From assembly GCF_010731715.1 (NCBI RefSeq), contig NZ_AP022587.1:1116001-1180000 (forward strand): a stretch of DNA of 64,000 bases. The letters run 5' to 3'. Numbering within the stretch: the stretch's first letter is position 1; every line of letters begins with the position of its first letter. Source of the stretch: Mycobacterium stomatepiae. Its GTDB lineage: Bacteria > Actinomycetota > Actinomycetes > Mycobacteriales > Mycobacteriaceae. The notes under the pieces are model-generated. The model searched no databases, was not told the origin of the DNA, and saw only the letters and a list, made by a program, of their open reading frames with translations. This document shows positions 1-8,714 of this stretch, piece by piece. A program made the translations under genes and the position numbers.

Positions 1-170
1 CGACGAATCTGCAGCGGGTATTGGCCCGACGGGGCGTGATCACGCAAACCGGTACCATCGCGCAGTCGGGTCGCAGCGGCGGGCGACCGGCGGCTTTGTA
101 CCACTTCACCGACGCCGCGCTGCGGGTAACCGACGAGTTCGCCGCGCTTCGGCCGCCGGGCCAGCCTTGA
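1..170 (+). CDS. Partial C-terminus of an NrtR-like Nudix/winged-helix regulator
   Basis: An open frame enters from the left edge (codons start at base 3) and stops with TGA at 168-170. The 55 visible residues include a GRPAALYHFTD stretch and end in an ALRPPG segment. This resembles the winged-helix tail of Nudix-domain NAD regulators and, from memory, the end of Rv1593c, which lies beside the lipase gene and nadABC in M. tuberculosis. The next gene here is that same lipase homologue, so synteny supports the call. The Nudix domain lies outside the window. The family assignment is an inference from a short tail. Confidence 0.55.
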   Translation, partial: TNLQRVLARRGVITQTGTIAQSGRSGGRPAALYHFTDAALRVTDEFAALRPPGQP

Positions 171-281
171 CCGCATCACCGCGCCGGTGGAGCGAGAAGT
201 AACGCATATCCTGGCCATTACGTTTTGGTTACCGCCAGTTCATGCGGGAAAATGCTCGGTGGCCTAGAAGGGATCGGCGAA

Positions 282-1622
282 TTGGTTGAACTCGGCAATT
301 TGGCAGGCACCGACGGTGCGGAATGGATCGGTCGGCCGCCACACGAGGAGTTGCGGCCCAAAGCGCGCCCGCTGCTGCCCTCAGACGACCCGTTCTACCA
401 GCCGCCTCCCGGCTTCCAGCACGCCGAGCCCGGCACGGTGCTGCGTTCTCGCGACGTCGAATTGGCGTTCCTCGGCCTGGTTCCGCAATCGGTTTCGGCG
501 ATCCAGCTGCTCTACCGGACTACGGACATGAACGGCGCCCCGGAGGCCTGCGTCACCACGGTGCTCATCCCCACGGAACGTGTCGTCGGGCAGAACTGTC
601 CGCTGCTGTCTTATCAGTGCGCGATCGACGCCATGTCGTCGCGCTGCTTTCCGTCCTATGCGCTGCGCAGGAGGGCTAAGGCCCTCGGCTCAATCGCCCA
701 GCTGGAGCTCTTCCTGGTGGCCGCCGCCCTCGCCGAAGGCTGGGCGGTCTCGGTTCCCGACCATGAAGGCCTGCTGGGCATGTGGGGTGCACCTTACGAG
801 CCCGGCTACCGCATCCTCGACGGCATACGGGCCGCCCTCAGCTCGACACGCGTCGCGTTGTCGCCGTCGGCGCCGGTCGGGCTGTGGGGTTACTCGGGGG
901 GCGGGCTGGCCAGCGCCTGGGCCGCCGAAATGTGCGCCGACTACGCGCCAGAGCTGGACATCGTCGGGGCGGTGCTGGGTTCCCCCGTCGGCGACCTCGG
1001 TCACACCTTCCGACGGCTCAACGGTGGCTTCCTGGCGGGCTTACCCGCGATGGTGGTCGCCGCTCTCGCCCACGTCTATCCCGACCTGAACCGGGTGATC
1101 ACCGAGCACACCAACGACGAGGGACGCACCCTGCTGGACCGGCTCGAAGACATGACGACGGTCGAGGCCGTGGTGCGGATGGCCGGTAAGAACATGGGCG
1201 ACTACCTCGACGAACCGCTCGAGGACATCTTGTCGTCACCCGAGGTGACACACGTCTTCGACAGCATCAAGCTCGGTGTCGCGACACCGGCACCACCGGT
1301 CCTGATCGTGCAGGCCGTGCACGACTACCTGATCGACGTCCACGACATCGATGCGCTGGCCGACGCCTATTCGGCCGGCGGCGCCAGCGTCACCTACCAC
1401 CGCGACGCGTTCAACGAGCACATGCTCCTGCACCCACTGTCCGCGCCGATGACGCTGCGCTGGCTCACCGACCGCTTTGCGCGCCGGCCGCTCAACGACC
1501 ACCTGATCCGGACCGTCTGGCCCACCATGTTCAACCCGATGACCTATGCCGGCATGATGCGGCTGGGCGTCATCGCGGCCAGGGTGCTGACCGGCCGCAG
1601 GTTTCGCCGCCGTCCGCTGTGA
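282..1622 (+). CDS. Secreted-lipase-family (LIP) alpha/beta hydrolase, Rv1592c homologue
   Basis: A 446-residue protein of the secretory lipase (LIP) family, expected to hydrolyse lipid esters. The nucleophile elbow is GYSGGG, followed by a long helical stretch and, near the C-terminus, a conserved HDYLID region (probable catalytic Asp) and NEHMLLHP (probable catalytic His). The frame is open from a TTG at 225, but the TTG at 282 is preferred because translation then starts LVELGNLAG and the length equals the 446 residues I recall for Rv1592c. I see no clear signal peptide. It converges on the DUF2567 gene, with 7 bases between the two stops. Exact substrate unknown. Confidence 0.85.
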   Translation: MVELGNLAGTDGAEWIGRPPHEELRPKARPLLPSDDPFYQPPPGFQHAEPGTVLRSRDVELAFLGLVPQSVSAIQLLYRTTDMNGAPEACVTTVLIPTERVVGQNCPLLSYQCAIDAMSSRCFPSYALRRRAKALGSIAQLELFLVAAALAEGWAVSVPDHEGLLGMWGAPYEPGYRILDGIRAALSSTRVALSPSAPVGLWGYSGGGLASAWAAEMCADYAPELDIVGAVLGSPVGDLGHTFRRLNGGFLAGLPAMVVAALAHVYPDLNRVITEHTNDEGRTLLDRLEDMTTVEAVVRMAGKNMGDYLDEPLEDILSSPEVTHVFDSIKLGVATPAPPVLIVQAVHDYLIDVHDIDALADAYSAGGASVTYHRDAFNEHMLLHPLSAPMTLRWLTDRFARRPLNDHLIRTVWPTMFNPMTYAGMMRLGVIAARVLTGRRFRRRPL

Positions 1623-1629
1623 GACGCCG

Positions 1630-2265
1630 CTACGAGACGGACGCTTCCGGCTCCATCGGGAACGCGTGCGACGGCCGATCGGTAAGCCCCGAACTGCCCA
1701 GGTCGTCATGGGCGCTTCCGGCGGCCAGCAGGGCATAGACCAGGGCGGCGATCGCGGCGGGCCACAACAGCGTCGTGGCGATCTGCAGCGGCCCGGGCCC
1801 GAAGAACACCGGCGGCGCCTGCACGACGTAGGACACCGCGGGGCTGCCGAGCACCGGCACCTTGTCGACGTCCAGCGCGCCGTAGCGCAGCACGGCCAGC
1901 GCGGCACCGACTCCGGAGGCCACGCCGGCGGCGCCCACCATGCCGATCGTCAGCCCGACGACCATGCCCGGGCCCCGCAGCCGGGGCCATTGCCAAACCA
2001 GCACCGGCGCCACGACCGCCAGCACCGTCAGCAGGCCCAGCATCAGGCTCGGCACGTCGAAGAAATGCTGGGACTCGGTGCCCAGGTATTCGTGCACCCG
2101 CTCGCCGGAACGAGTCATCGCCACCACCAGATGAATCGGCGGGGCCATCCACGCCCACAGGCCGCCGACCAGCACTCCGGTCGCCGAGAGTCCCAGTGCG
2201 GCAAGGAGAATCGCGCGCGGCCGGGATAGGGCGACGCGAGCGGCGGGCACCCAGGGCTCGGTCAC
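1630..2265 (-). CDS. DUF2567 membrane protein, Rv1591 homologue
   Basis: A 211-residue integral membrane protein with four or five hydrophobic segments: an N-terminal one ([17 protein letters not shown]), two in the middle around [16 protein letters not shown] and [17 protein letters not shown], and one near the C-terminus. It matches the mycobacterial DUF2567 protein that follows bioB and Rv1590 in M. tuberculosis. The GTG start overlaps the stop of the upstream gene by 4 bases (GTGA), so the two are probably translationally coupled within the bioB operon. Function unknown; a link to biotin is suggested only by position. Confidence 0.8.
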   Translation of the reverse strand: MTEPWVPAARVALSRPRAILLAALGLSATGVLVGGLWAWMAPPIHLVVAMTRSGERVHEYLGTESQHFFDVPSLMLGLLTVLAVVAPVLVWQWPRLRGPGMVVGLTIGMVGAAGVASGVGAALAVLRYGALDVDKVPVLGSPAVSYVVQAPPVFFGPGPLQIATTLLWPAAIAALVYALLAAGSAHDDLGSSGLTDRPSHAFPMEPEASVS

Positions 2266-2507
2266 CGCTGCGTCTCCAGATCCGCCGAGTCCACCTCACC
2301 GTGCCGCGAACAGCGCGCCCGCCAGCCGTCGGGGCGAACCTGAACGATCATCCGGCGTCCGCATTCGGCGCAGAAGCGCGGGGGTTCAAGACCGAGCTGA
2401 GCCGCGGTGGGCACCGTCGTACCCCCCAATTCCCCGGTGTAGACGTTGTAGACGCCCGCGCTGACCGGAGCGCCCAGATCGCCAACCACAAGACCCAATC
2501 TAGCCAC
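2262..2507 (-). CDS. Small putative zinc-binding protein, Rv1590 homologue
   Basis: An 81-residue protein whose C-terminal half carries CAEC and CSRH, a spaced CxxC/CxxH set that could bind zinc. The middle contains [13 protein letters not shown]. The GTG start shares one base with the bioB stop (TAGTG) and the TGA stop overlaps the start of the DUF2567 gene, so it lies between them in one tightly packed operon. It matches Rv1590, which holds the same place in M. tuberculosis. Function unknown. Repeated linkage to bioB makes a biotin- or iron-sulfur-related accessory role worth considering, but no sequence feature proves it. Confidence 0.78.
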   Translation of the reverse strand: MARLGLVVGDLGAPVSAGVYNVYTGELGGTTVPTAAQLGLEPPRFCAECGRRMIVQVRPDGWRARCSRHGEVDSADLETQR

Positions 2508-3544
2508 TACAAGGTGGCGTTCAGCGCCTTGATCGGCATCTGCAGATCGTCGAGCAGTTCCAGATCGGACTCGGCGGGACGGCCGAGGGTGGTCAGGTAG
2601 TTCCCGACGATCACGGCGTTGATGCCGCCCAGGATGCCCTGCTTGGCGCCGAGGTCGCCTAGGGTGATCTCGCGGCCACCGGCGAAGCGCAGCATCGTGC
2701 GTGGCAACGCCAGCCGGAACGCGGCCACCGACTTCAGCGCTTCGCTGACGGGCATCACCTCGAGGTCGCCGAACGGCGTGCCGGGCCGCGGGTTGAGGAA
2801 ATTCAGCGGCACCTCGTCGGGGTCGAGCTCGGCGAGGTCGGCGGCGAATTCCGCCCGCTGCTCCAGCGTCTCTCCCATGCCGAGGATGCCGCCGCAGCAC
2901 ACCTCCATACCCGCGTCGCGCACCATCGTCAGCGTCTGCCAGCGCTCTTCCCACGTGTGCGTGGTGACGACGTTGGTGAAGAACGACCGCGCGGTCTCCA
3001 GATTGTGGTTGTAGCGGTGCACGCCCATCGCGGCGAGCTCGGAGACCTGCCCGGCGCTCAGCATGCCCAGCGAGCAGGCGACGTTGATCTCGACCTCGTT
3101 ACGGATCGCCTCAATACCGGCCGCGACCTGGGACATCAGCCGCTTGTCCGGACCACGCACCGCGGCCACGATGCAGAACTCGGTGGCACCCGACTTCGCG
3201 GTCTGCTTGGCGGCCTCGACCAGGCTCGGAATGTCCAGCCAGGCGCTGCGCACCGGCGAGGCGAACAGCCCGGACTGCGAACAAAAGTGGCAGTCCTCGG
3301 GGCAGCCGCCAGTCTTGAGGCTGATGATGCCCTCGACCTCGACCTCGGGGCCACACCAGCGCATCCGCACCTCGTGGGCCAGCGCCAGCAGCTCCTCGAG
3401 CCGCTCGTCGGGCAGCTGCAGCACCGCGAGGACCTGGTCCCGGCTCAATCCCTCGCCGCCGTCGAGCACCTGCTGGCGGGCTATCGCCAGGATGTCTGCG
3501 CCATCGCCGGCTTCGGTGGTGGGTCGAGTTGCCGCTTGAGTCAC
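2507..3544 (-). CDS. bioB: Biotin synthase
   Basis: A 345-residue radical S-adenosylmethionine enzyme that inserts sulfur into dethiobiotin in the last step of biotin synthesis. The radical-SAM cluster motif is CPEDCHFC (CxxxCxxC), preceded by [10 protein letters not shown]. Further conserved blocks are [15 protein letters not shown] and [11 protein letters not shown]. The GTG at 3544 is chosen because it gives VTQAATRP, close to the known mycobacterial start, with GGGGAG a few bases upstream. Longer in-frame starts run into a low-complexity Arg-rich stretch. The gene is first in an operon with the two small genes downstream. A candidate TetR-type operator lies at 3612-3629. Confidence 0.96.
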   Translation of the reverse strand: MTQAATRPTTEAGDGADILAIARQQVLDGGEGLSRDQVLAVLQLPDERLEELLALAHEVRMRWCGPEVEVEGIISLKTGGCPEDCHFCSQSGLFASPVRSAWLDIPSLVEAAKQTAKSGATEFCIVAAVRGPDKRLMSQVAAGIEAIRNEVEINVACSLGMLSAGQVSELAAMGVHRYNHNLETARSFFTNVVTTHTWEERWQTLTMVRDAGMEVCCGGILGMGETLEQRAEFAADLAELDPDEVPLNFLNPRPGTPFGDLEVMPVSEALKSVAAFRLALPRTMLRFAGGREITLGDLGAKQGILGGINAVIVGNYLTTLGRPAESDLELLDDLQMPIKALNATL

Positions 3545-3611
3545 CAAGTACTCCCCTGCATCTTTATCGCGTCCGCGTCTGCGGTCACATCCGCCACTTC
3601 GTCGTGGCAGG

Positions 3612-3629
3612 CTGAACGAAACGGTGTTC
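3612..3629. promoter_or_regulatory. Candidate BioQ-type operator upstream of bioB
   Basis: An inverted repeat, TGAAC-N8-GTTCA, lies 68 bases upstream of the bioB start, between bioB and a divergent small gene. Biotin genes in mycobacteria are known to be repressed by the TetR-family regulator BioQ, which binds a TGAAC/GTTCA-type palindrome. The assignment rests on that half-site similarity and on position. I found no matching repeat in the bioA upstream gap (11171-11232). Confidence 0.5.
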
Positions 3630-3681
3630 AAAGTAGGGTAACGGCCCTAGTAGACCGAGACCGCCGGGGTATACGACCACC

Positions 3682-3861
3682 ATGACGACTCCGCATGTCG
3701 AGTACGTGGCACACCACTGGATTGTGTTGGCCGCGCCGGCGTTCCTACCTGCCGTGATCGTCGTCGCCGTGATCCTCTACGTCGCTTTGCGCGACCGCCG
3801 CGCCGGCCCGACAGACGATGCCCACCAGCAAAGTGACACACCGGACAAATCGGGTGATTGA
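3682..3861 (+). CDS. Small single-span membrane protein (59 aa)
   Basis: A 59-codon frame, ATG at 3682 to TGA at 3859-3861. It has a hydrophilic His-containing N-terminus (HVEYVAHHW), one clear membrane span (VLAAPAFLPAVIVVAVILYV), a basic RDRRAG stop-transfer patch, and an acidic/polar tail. The composition is that of a real bitopic membrane protein. It is divergent from bioB, with 137 bases between the starts, and reads into the large membrane protein gene about 100 bases downstream. No family recognised; a role with the downstream metal-related membrane genes is inferred from position. Confidence 0.6.
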   Translation: MTTPHVEYVAHHWIVLAAPAFLPAVIVVAVILYVALRDRRAGPTDDAHQQSDTPDKSGD

Positions 3862-3929
3862 CCGCCCAGCAATCGCGGCATTACCCCTTGGATCGAGTGA
3901 ACTTACCTGCCGGTAACAAGTGATCTCTC

Positions 3930-3943
3930 CCGGGACGTCCCGG
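3930..3943. promoter_or_regulatory. Perfect 14-bp palindrome in the leader of the membrane gene cluster
   Basis: CCGGGACGTCCCGG reads identically on both strands and lies 24 bases before the chosen start of the large membrane protein, just upstream of its GGGAGG ribosome-binding site. It could be a dimer operator or a transcript hairpin. GC-rich palindromes of this length also occur by chance in this genome, so the regulatory reading is tentative. Confidence 0.3.
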
Positions 3944-3967
3944 CGTAGTAGGGAGGACATGACACTC

Positions 3968-5815
3968 ATGACAACGGTGTCGGACATGCCCACGGGGCTA
4001 CCGCTACTCGCAGAGCCGTCGGCCCACGGCGCCGGACTCAATCAGATGATCGGGCTCTCGGTTGCCGCAATGGTCATCACGCTGGTCATGTTGTGGGTGG
4101 GCTATTCGCACCGCACGCGTCGCATCACGTGGCTGACCCGCGTCGCCGACAAACTCGGCGAGAAATTCCATCGCCCCAATTGGGTGGCGCTGCCGGTGAT
4201 TGTCTTCACGACGTCGATCATCTGCGCCCTGTTCGGCTTCATCTGGGACGTCAGTTGGCACATCGATAACGGCCGCGATCCCGGGCCGTTGGCCAACCCG
4301 GCGCACTACTTCATCATCATCGGCCTGTTCGGCGTGCTCCTGGCCGGCGTGATCGCGATGGTCATCCCGCACGATAAGCCCGGCCCAGCGGCGGTCCGCA
4401 TCACCCGCACCTGGTACGCGCCGGTCGGCGGCGTGCTGATGGCAGGCTGTGGGCTCTACGCGATGATCGGCTTCCCGCTCGACGACATCTGGCACCGGAT
4501 CTTCGGGCAAGACGTCACCCTTTGGGGTCCAACGCATTTGATGATGATCGGCGGCGCCTGCTTTTCGCTGTTCGCGGTGCTGATGCTGGAGCGCGAAGGT
4601 GAGGTACAGCAGGCGGCCGAGGCCGCGCACGGCGCGTTCATCACCTTCCTGCGCTACCTGTCCTTCGGCGGAATGTTCATCGGCCTGTCCGTCTACCAGA
4701 TCGAATACGACTTCGGCGTCGAGCAATTCCGCCTGGTGTTGCAGCCGATGATGATCGCCTTCGCGTCCGCACTGGCGGCCGTCGCCGCCCGCGTCACGAT
4801 GGGCCGCGGCGCGGCCATCATCGCGTCGTTGTTCGCGATCGCGCTGCGCGGTGGGGTCGCGGTGCTGGTAGGGCCCATCCTGGGCGCACCGATCAACTGG
4901 TTCCCGCTGTACCTGGGCCCGGCCGTGGTGGTCGAACTGGTCGCGCTCACGCAAGTATTCAAGCGCCCCATCGTTTTTGGTGCCGTCGCCGGACTTGGCG
5001 TGGCGACGGTCGGGCTGTGGCTGGAGTCGCTGTGGATCGGGACGGTCTACCACTACCCGTGGCCGGTCAGCATGTGGGGCGAGGCCCTGGCCATGTCGGT
5101 GCCGGTGGGGGTGCTCGCCGGAATGTGCGGCGCACTGTTCGGCATGGTGCTGACCGGGCAGCGGCTGCCGCGGCGCGTGATCAGCATCTCGGTGGTCGTA
5201 GCGACCGTCGTGGTGATCGGCGGCGCGGTGGCCAACGGCCTGCACATCGTGGTGCCGCAGCAGGGCAAGGCGGCGATCACGCTGACCGAGCTGCCCAGTG
5301 CGCCCGGCCAGCGGATGGTGTCCGCCGATGTGCAGCTGACGCCGGCCGACGCGGTTGGCGCGCAGCCGGATTGGCTGACGATTCTGTCCTGGCAGGGCCG
5401 GATGGAAAACCAGCGCGGCCTGGTGATCGACCGGCTGGAGAAGGTCGGGCCCGGCCACTACCGGTCCACCCAGCCGGTTCCGGTCTGGGGATCGTGGAAG
5501 ACGCTGCTGCGGATTCAGGACGGCTACACGATGACGGGCGTGCCGATCTGCGAACCGGCCGACGACGCCATTCCCGCGGCCGAGGTGCCCGCCCTGTCAT
5601 CGATCGATCGGCCGTTCGTGCACGAGATCACCATCCTGCAGCGCGAACGCGACCAGAACGCTCCCGGCTGGCTCTACAACGCCGGGTCGGTCGTCGTGCT
5701 GATCCTGACGCTGATGGTCATCGCCGGCCTGGCGTGGGGCGCGGGCCGCATCAACAACGCGCTGTCCGAGCCGGAGCCGGTTGCCGAAAAGCAGCCACTA
5801 CCGCGGGCGGCGTGA
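3968..5815 (+). CDS. Large polytopic membrane protein with intramembrane His/Trp motifs, unknown function
   Basis: About 615 residues with roughly twelve membrane spans, then an extracytoplasmic domain of about 150 residues (from ITLTELPSAPGQ to HEITILQRERD) and a final span near the C-terminus. The spans carry conserved-looking polar sets: WDVSWHIDNGRD followed by NPAHYF, DDIWHRIFG, and GPTHLMMIGG. Such His/Trp/Asp clusters beside spans suggest metal or haem binding. The start at 3968 is 11 bases after GGGAGG; the ATG at 3959 is only 2 bases from it, and the frame is open from 3920. It forms an operon with the cupredoxin-like lipoprotein (4-base gap) and the next polytopic gene. No family name is claimed; a copper or redox role is inferred. 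Confidence 0.75.
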   Translation: MTTVSDMPTGLPLLAEPSAHGAGLNQMIGLSVAAMVITLVMLWVGYSHRTRRITWLTRVADKLGEKFHRPNWVALPVIVFTTSIICALFGFIWDVSWHIDNGRDPGPLANPAHYFIIIGLFGVLLAGVIAMVIPHDKPGPAAVRITRTWYAPVGGVLMAGCGLYAMIGFPLDDIWHRIFGQDVTLWGPTHLMMIGGACFSLFAVLMLEREGEVQQAAEAAHGAFITFLRYLSFGGMFIGLSVYQIEYDFGVEQFRLVLQPMMIAFASALAAVAARVTMGRGAAIIASLFAIALRGGVAVLVGPILGAPINWFPLYLGPAVVVELVALTQVFKRPIVFGAVAGLGVATVGLWLESLWIGTVYHYPWPVSMWGEALAMSVPVGVLAGMCGALFGMVLTGQRLPRRVISISVVVATVVVIGGAVANGLHIVVPQQGKAAITLTELPSAPGQRMVSADVQLTPADAVGAQPDWLTILSWQGRMENQRGLVIDRLEKVGPGHYRSTQPVPVWGSWKTLLRIQDGYTMTGVPICEPADDAIPAAEVPALSSIDRPFVHEITILQRERDQNAPGWLYNAGSVVVLILTLMVIAGLAWGAGRINNALSEPEPVAEKQPLPRAA

Positions 5816-5819
5816 GCCG

Positions 5820-6182
5820 ATGACGTTGCGCGGCACGCTTATTGCGGCGTGGGTGACGGTGCCGATGTGCGGCTTGATGGGGTGCGCCGGCCCGTCGGGC
5901 CAGGCTCCCCCCGGGGCCCTGAACATCGAAGTCACCATTGCTCACGGCCAGGTCACCCCGTCGAACGCGGTGCTGCAGGCGAAGGTCAAGCAGGATATCG
6001 TCTTGCAAGTCGCCAGCGACGCGACCGATGAGCTGCACGTGCACTCTGTGCCCGACCACAAGTTCCCGGTCGCGGCTCAACCCAACCAGGCATTCCGCTT
6101 CAACGTCGAGGTCCCGGGCAACGTCGAAGTGGAACTCCACCATCTGGACCGGACGATAGCGACGATTCAAGTCGAGCCGTGA
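5820..6182 (+). CDS. Cupredoxin-like lipoprotein
   Basis: A 120-residue protein with a lipoprotein signal: basic start, hydrophobic stretch, and lipobox LMGC with the modified Cys at residue 22. The mature part is a small all-beta domain with DELHVHSVPDH and VELHHLD, spaced His pairs in the order expected for cupredoxin-type copper sites (plastocyanin/EfeO-like fold). It should be anchored on the outer face of the membrane. It starts 4 bases after the large polytopic gene, and its stop overlaps the GTG of the next gene (GTGA), so the three are co-translated. Copper binding is an inference; I do not see a complete type-1 site with Cys and Met. Confidence 0.7.
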   Translation: MTLRGTLIAAWVTVPMCGLMGCAGPSGQAPPGALNIEVTIAHGQVTPSNAVLQAKVKQDIVLQVASDATDELHVHSVPDHKFPVAAQPNQAFRFNVEVPGNVEVELHHLDRTIATIQVEP

Positions 6183-7531
6183 CGGTGCTGCTGGCGCATG
6201 GCCTGGGCGGATCGAGCGATCTTCCGGTTCCGTACGCATTCGCGATGGTAGGTGCCGCGTGGGCGTTGACATTCACGTTCGCGTTGGTGGCCTTCGCCTG
6301 GCGGCGGCCGCGGTTCGACCCGGACGCGCCCGGCCACCCGTTGCCGGCCTGGGTGACGACGCTGGTCGACGCGCGGGCGACGCGCTGGACGGTCGCCGGC
6401 GTTGCCCTGGCGTTCGCGGTGTGGGTGGTGCTGGCCGGGGTGTTCGGCCCGCAAACGCAGGTCAACGGTCTGTTGGGGACGTTCTACGTGCTGCTGTGGG
6501 TCGGGCCGGTCGCGCTGTCGCTGGCCTTCGGGCCGGTGTGGCGCGTGATCTCCCCGATCCGAACGGTGTACCTGCTGCTGCGGCGCGTGGTGCCGGAGCG
6601 GCTGAGCCGGGCGCGGCTGCGCTACCCGCAAAGCTGGGGATACCGTCCGGGCGCGGTGGGACTATTCGCGTTCGTGTGGCTGGAACTGGCCAGCCCCAAT
6701 TCGGCCTCGCTGCCCTGGGTGCGGGGCTGGTTGCTGGTGTACACGGTGGTGCTGCTGGGCGGGGCGTGGCTGTGCGGGCAGGGCTGGCTGGCCAGGGCCT
6801 ACCCGTTCGGGGTGTACAGCATGGCGGTGTCGCGGCTGTCCCCGTTTCGGCGTTCGACGGCGACCGGGCAGATCGTGATCGGCAACCCGTTCGACCATCT
6901 GCCTTCGCTGCCGGTGCGACCCGGGGTGGTCGTGATGCTGGCGGTGCTGCTCGGGTCGACGGCGTTCGACAGCTACTCGTCGTCGCCGACCTGGCGCAAT
7001 TTCGCCGACGAGGTCTCCAGGTCCGCCCACAATGTGCCGTCGACGCTGACGTCGTCGGTGCTGCGGACGGCCGGGCTGGTGGTCTTCATTACTGTTGTCG
7101 CACTGAGCTTTTCGCTTGCGGCCCGGGCGACCGGCGGGGTGGATCGCGAGCAGCGGCGCGCCCTGCCCGGCCAGCTGGCACACTCGCTGATCCCGATCGT
7201 GGTGGGCTACATCTTCGCCCACTACCTGTCCTACCTGGTGGAGCGTGGACAGCAGGCCGTGATCGCGCTGGCCGATCCGTTCGGGCGGGGCTGGAATCTG
7301 CTGGGACTGGCGCATTTTCACGTGGCCTACGTGTTGTCTCAGCATCCGCCGGTGCTGGCCGGAATCAAGGTGGCGTGCGTGGTGATCGGGCACACCGTCG
7401 CGGTGATCGCGGCGCATGACCGCGCGCTGCGGCTGTTGCCCGCCGGTCATCAGCTCACCGGGCAGCTCACCATGATGCTGGTGATGGTCGGTTACACGTT
7501 CACCGGGCTCTACCTGCTCTTCGGCGGCTAG
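6179..7531 (+). CDS. Polytopic membrane protein of the cupredoxin cluster, unknown function
   Basis: A 450-residue, very hydrophobic protein with about ten membrane spans; His residues occur within or next to late spans (IFAHYLSYLV, LAHFHVAYVLSQH, IGHTVAVIAAHD). The GTG start overlaps the lipoprotein stop by 4 bases. The C-terminus converges on the RNA ligase-like gene and the two stop codons share CTAG. It is likely the membrane partner of the lipoprotein. Possible roles include metal transport or assembly of a redox centre. I do not recognise a named family. Confidence 0.75.
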   Translation: MTVLLAHGLGGSSDLPVPYAFAMVGAAWALTFTFALVAFAWRRPRFDPDAPGHPLPAWVTTLVDARATRWTVAGVALAFAVWVVLAGVFGPQTQVNGLLGTFYVLLWVGPVALSLAFGPVWRVISPIRTVYLLLRRVVPERLSRARLRYPQSWGYRPGAVGLFAFVWLELASPNSASLPWVRGWLLVYTVVLLGGAWLCGQGWLARAYPFGVYSMAVSRLSPFRRSTATGQIVIGNPFDHLPSLPVRPGVVVMLAVLLGSTAFDSYSSSPTWRNFADEVSRSAHNVPSTLTSSVLRTAGLVVFITVVALSFSLAARATGGVDREQRRALPGQLAHSLIPIVVGYIFAHYLSYLVERGQQAVIALADPFGRGWNLLGLAHFHVAYVLSQHPPVLAGIKVACVVIGHTVAVIAAHDRALRLLPAGHQLTGQLTMMLVMVGYTFTGLYLLFGG

Positions 7532-8034
7532 AGCGGGTGCTCGACCCGCTTGTTGCCGTCCCAGCGGCGCAGACCCGCGAAGCGGCCCTCGATCTGCGAT
7601 GGCCGGCCCGCGATGCGCAGCGCCCGGCCCAGCTGCGCGCCGCTGACCCGGCGCGCCAGCGTGACGTGCGCGGTCCACTGGCCGGGCAGGCTGTTGGCCA
7701 TCGGCGCGGGTGCCAGGTGCGGGCCGCACAACCGGTGCACCTCGGCGTGCAGGTCGAGCAGCTCGGCGCTCGGAACCAGCAGCCGGGCGAACACGGCGCT
7801 GGTGCGCCCGAACAGCACGGGCGCGCCGATCAGGGCGCTCAGCGGAAGCCGCGCGGCCACCGGACGCAGCAGCTCGTCGACATCGGCCGAAATCCTCTCC
7901 GCGACCGCCAGTGTGACGTGCGGACGGCTGGCCGGGGCCTGGCTGGGGATCCCCCCGCCGGCCAGTTCCTCCCAGATTCGGCGGACCGCGGCCTCGGTGT
8001 CGCGGTCGAAGACCAGCTCGAGCGAATGGACCAT
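7528..8034 (-). CDS. 2'-5' RNA ligase-like (2H phosphoesterase) protein, Rv1571 homologue
   Basis: A 168-residue protein of the 2H phosphoesterase superfamily. The two signature motifs are visible as RPHVTLAV (residues about 38-45) and TAHVTLAR (about 128-135), the HxTx pair that handles 2',3'- or 2',5'-phosphodiester bonds. The ATG shares one base with the bioD stop (TGATG), placing it as the last gene of the bioA-bioF-bioD operon, as Rv1571 is in M. tuberculosis. The link to biotin synthesis is positional only; the actual substrate is unknown. Confidence 0.82.
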   Translation of the reverse strand: MVHSLELVFDRDTEAAVRRIWEELAGGGIPSQAPASRPHVTLAVAERISADVDELLRPVAARLPLSALIGAPVLFGRTSAVFARLLVPSAELLDLHAEVHRLCGPHLAPAPMANSLPGQWTAHVTLARRVSGAQLGRALRIAGRPSQIEGRFAGLRRWDGNKRVEHPL

Positions 8035-8714
8035 CAGCGCACCAGCGCGGTCACCCAGTCACGGTCGAACGCCGCAGCGCTCATCGTCGCGAAGTCGTCG
8101 ACGGCCATCGCGCCGGCCCCGGCGGGCAGCGCGGCCCGCACCGGCGCCAGCCGGCCCAGGGCGGACCGGTTCGACGTCTCCACCGCTCCGGGCTGGGACG
8201 GCCAGCTGCCGATCACCACGCCGGCGCACAAAAGCCCGTGTCCAGCAAGTGATTCCAGAGTCAGCGCAGTGTGGTTCAAGGTGCCCAGTTCGGCGGTGAC
8301 GGTGATCAGCACCGGCGCGCCCAGGTCGACGGCGAGGTCGCGCAGCGTGACGCCGGCGGCGCCGAGCTCGACCAGCAGTCCGCCGGCGCCCTCGACCAGG
8401 GTGAGCCGGCCCGGGCGGTCCAGGTCCCGGATGAGCGCCAGCATCTGCTCGCGGGTGGGCAGCGGCATGCCGGCCTGCTCGGCCGCCGCGACGGGCGCCA
8501 GCGGTTGCGGATAGCGGGCCAGCCCGGCGGTTTCGGTCACGCCGGACAACCGGGTGACCTCGGCGAGGTCGTCGTCGCCGGAGTCGGTGCCGGTCTGCGC
8601 GGGCTTGCACACCGCGACCTCGATCCCGGCCTGACGGGCGTGACACGCCAACGCCGCGACGGTGACCGTCTTGCCCACCCCCGTACCGGTACCGGTGACG
8701 GCCAGGACGGTCAA
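8034..8714 (-). CDS. bioD: ATP-dependent dethiobiotin synthetase
   Basis: A 226-residue cytosolic enzyme that closes the ureido ring of dethiobiotin from 7,8-diaminopelargonate, CO2 and ATP. The P-loop is [10 protein letters not shown] at the very N-terminus; CKPAQTG and [11 protein letters not shown] follow as substrate- and Mg-binding blocks. The TTG at 8714 is chosen because it begins LTVLAVTG and gives 226 residues, the length I recall for M. tuberculosis BioD. It overlaps the bioF stop (TTGA). Upstream in-frame codons lie inside bioF. Translational coupling to bioF is expected. Confidence 0.95.
   Translation of the reverse strand: MTVLAVTGTGTGVGKTVTVAALACHARQAGIEVAVCKPAQTGTDSGDDDLAEVTRLSGVTETAGLARYPQPLAPVAAAEQAGMPLPTREQMLALIRDLDRPGRLTLVEGAGGLLVELGAAGVTLRDLAVDLGAPVLITVTAELGTLNHTALTLESLAGHGLLCAGVVIGSWPSQPGAVETSNRSALGRLAPVRAALPAGAGAMAVDDFATMSAAAFDRDWVTALVR

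Noticed and set aside
3920..3967. Starts at 3920 or 3959 for the large membrane protein
   Set aside because: The first lies before the ribosome-binding site and the second is only 2 bases after GGGAGG. The ATG at 3968 has workable spacing, though the choice remains uncertain.
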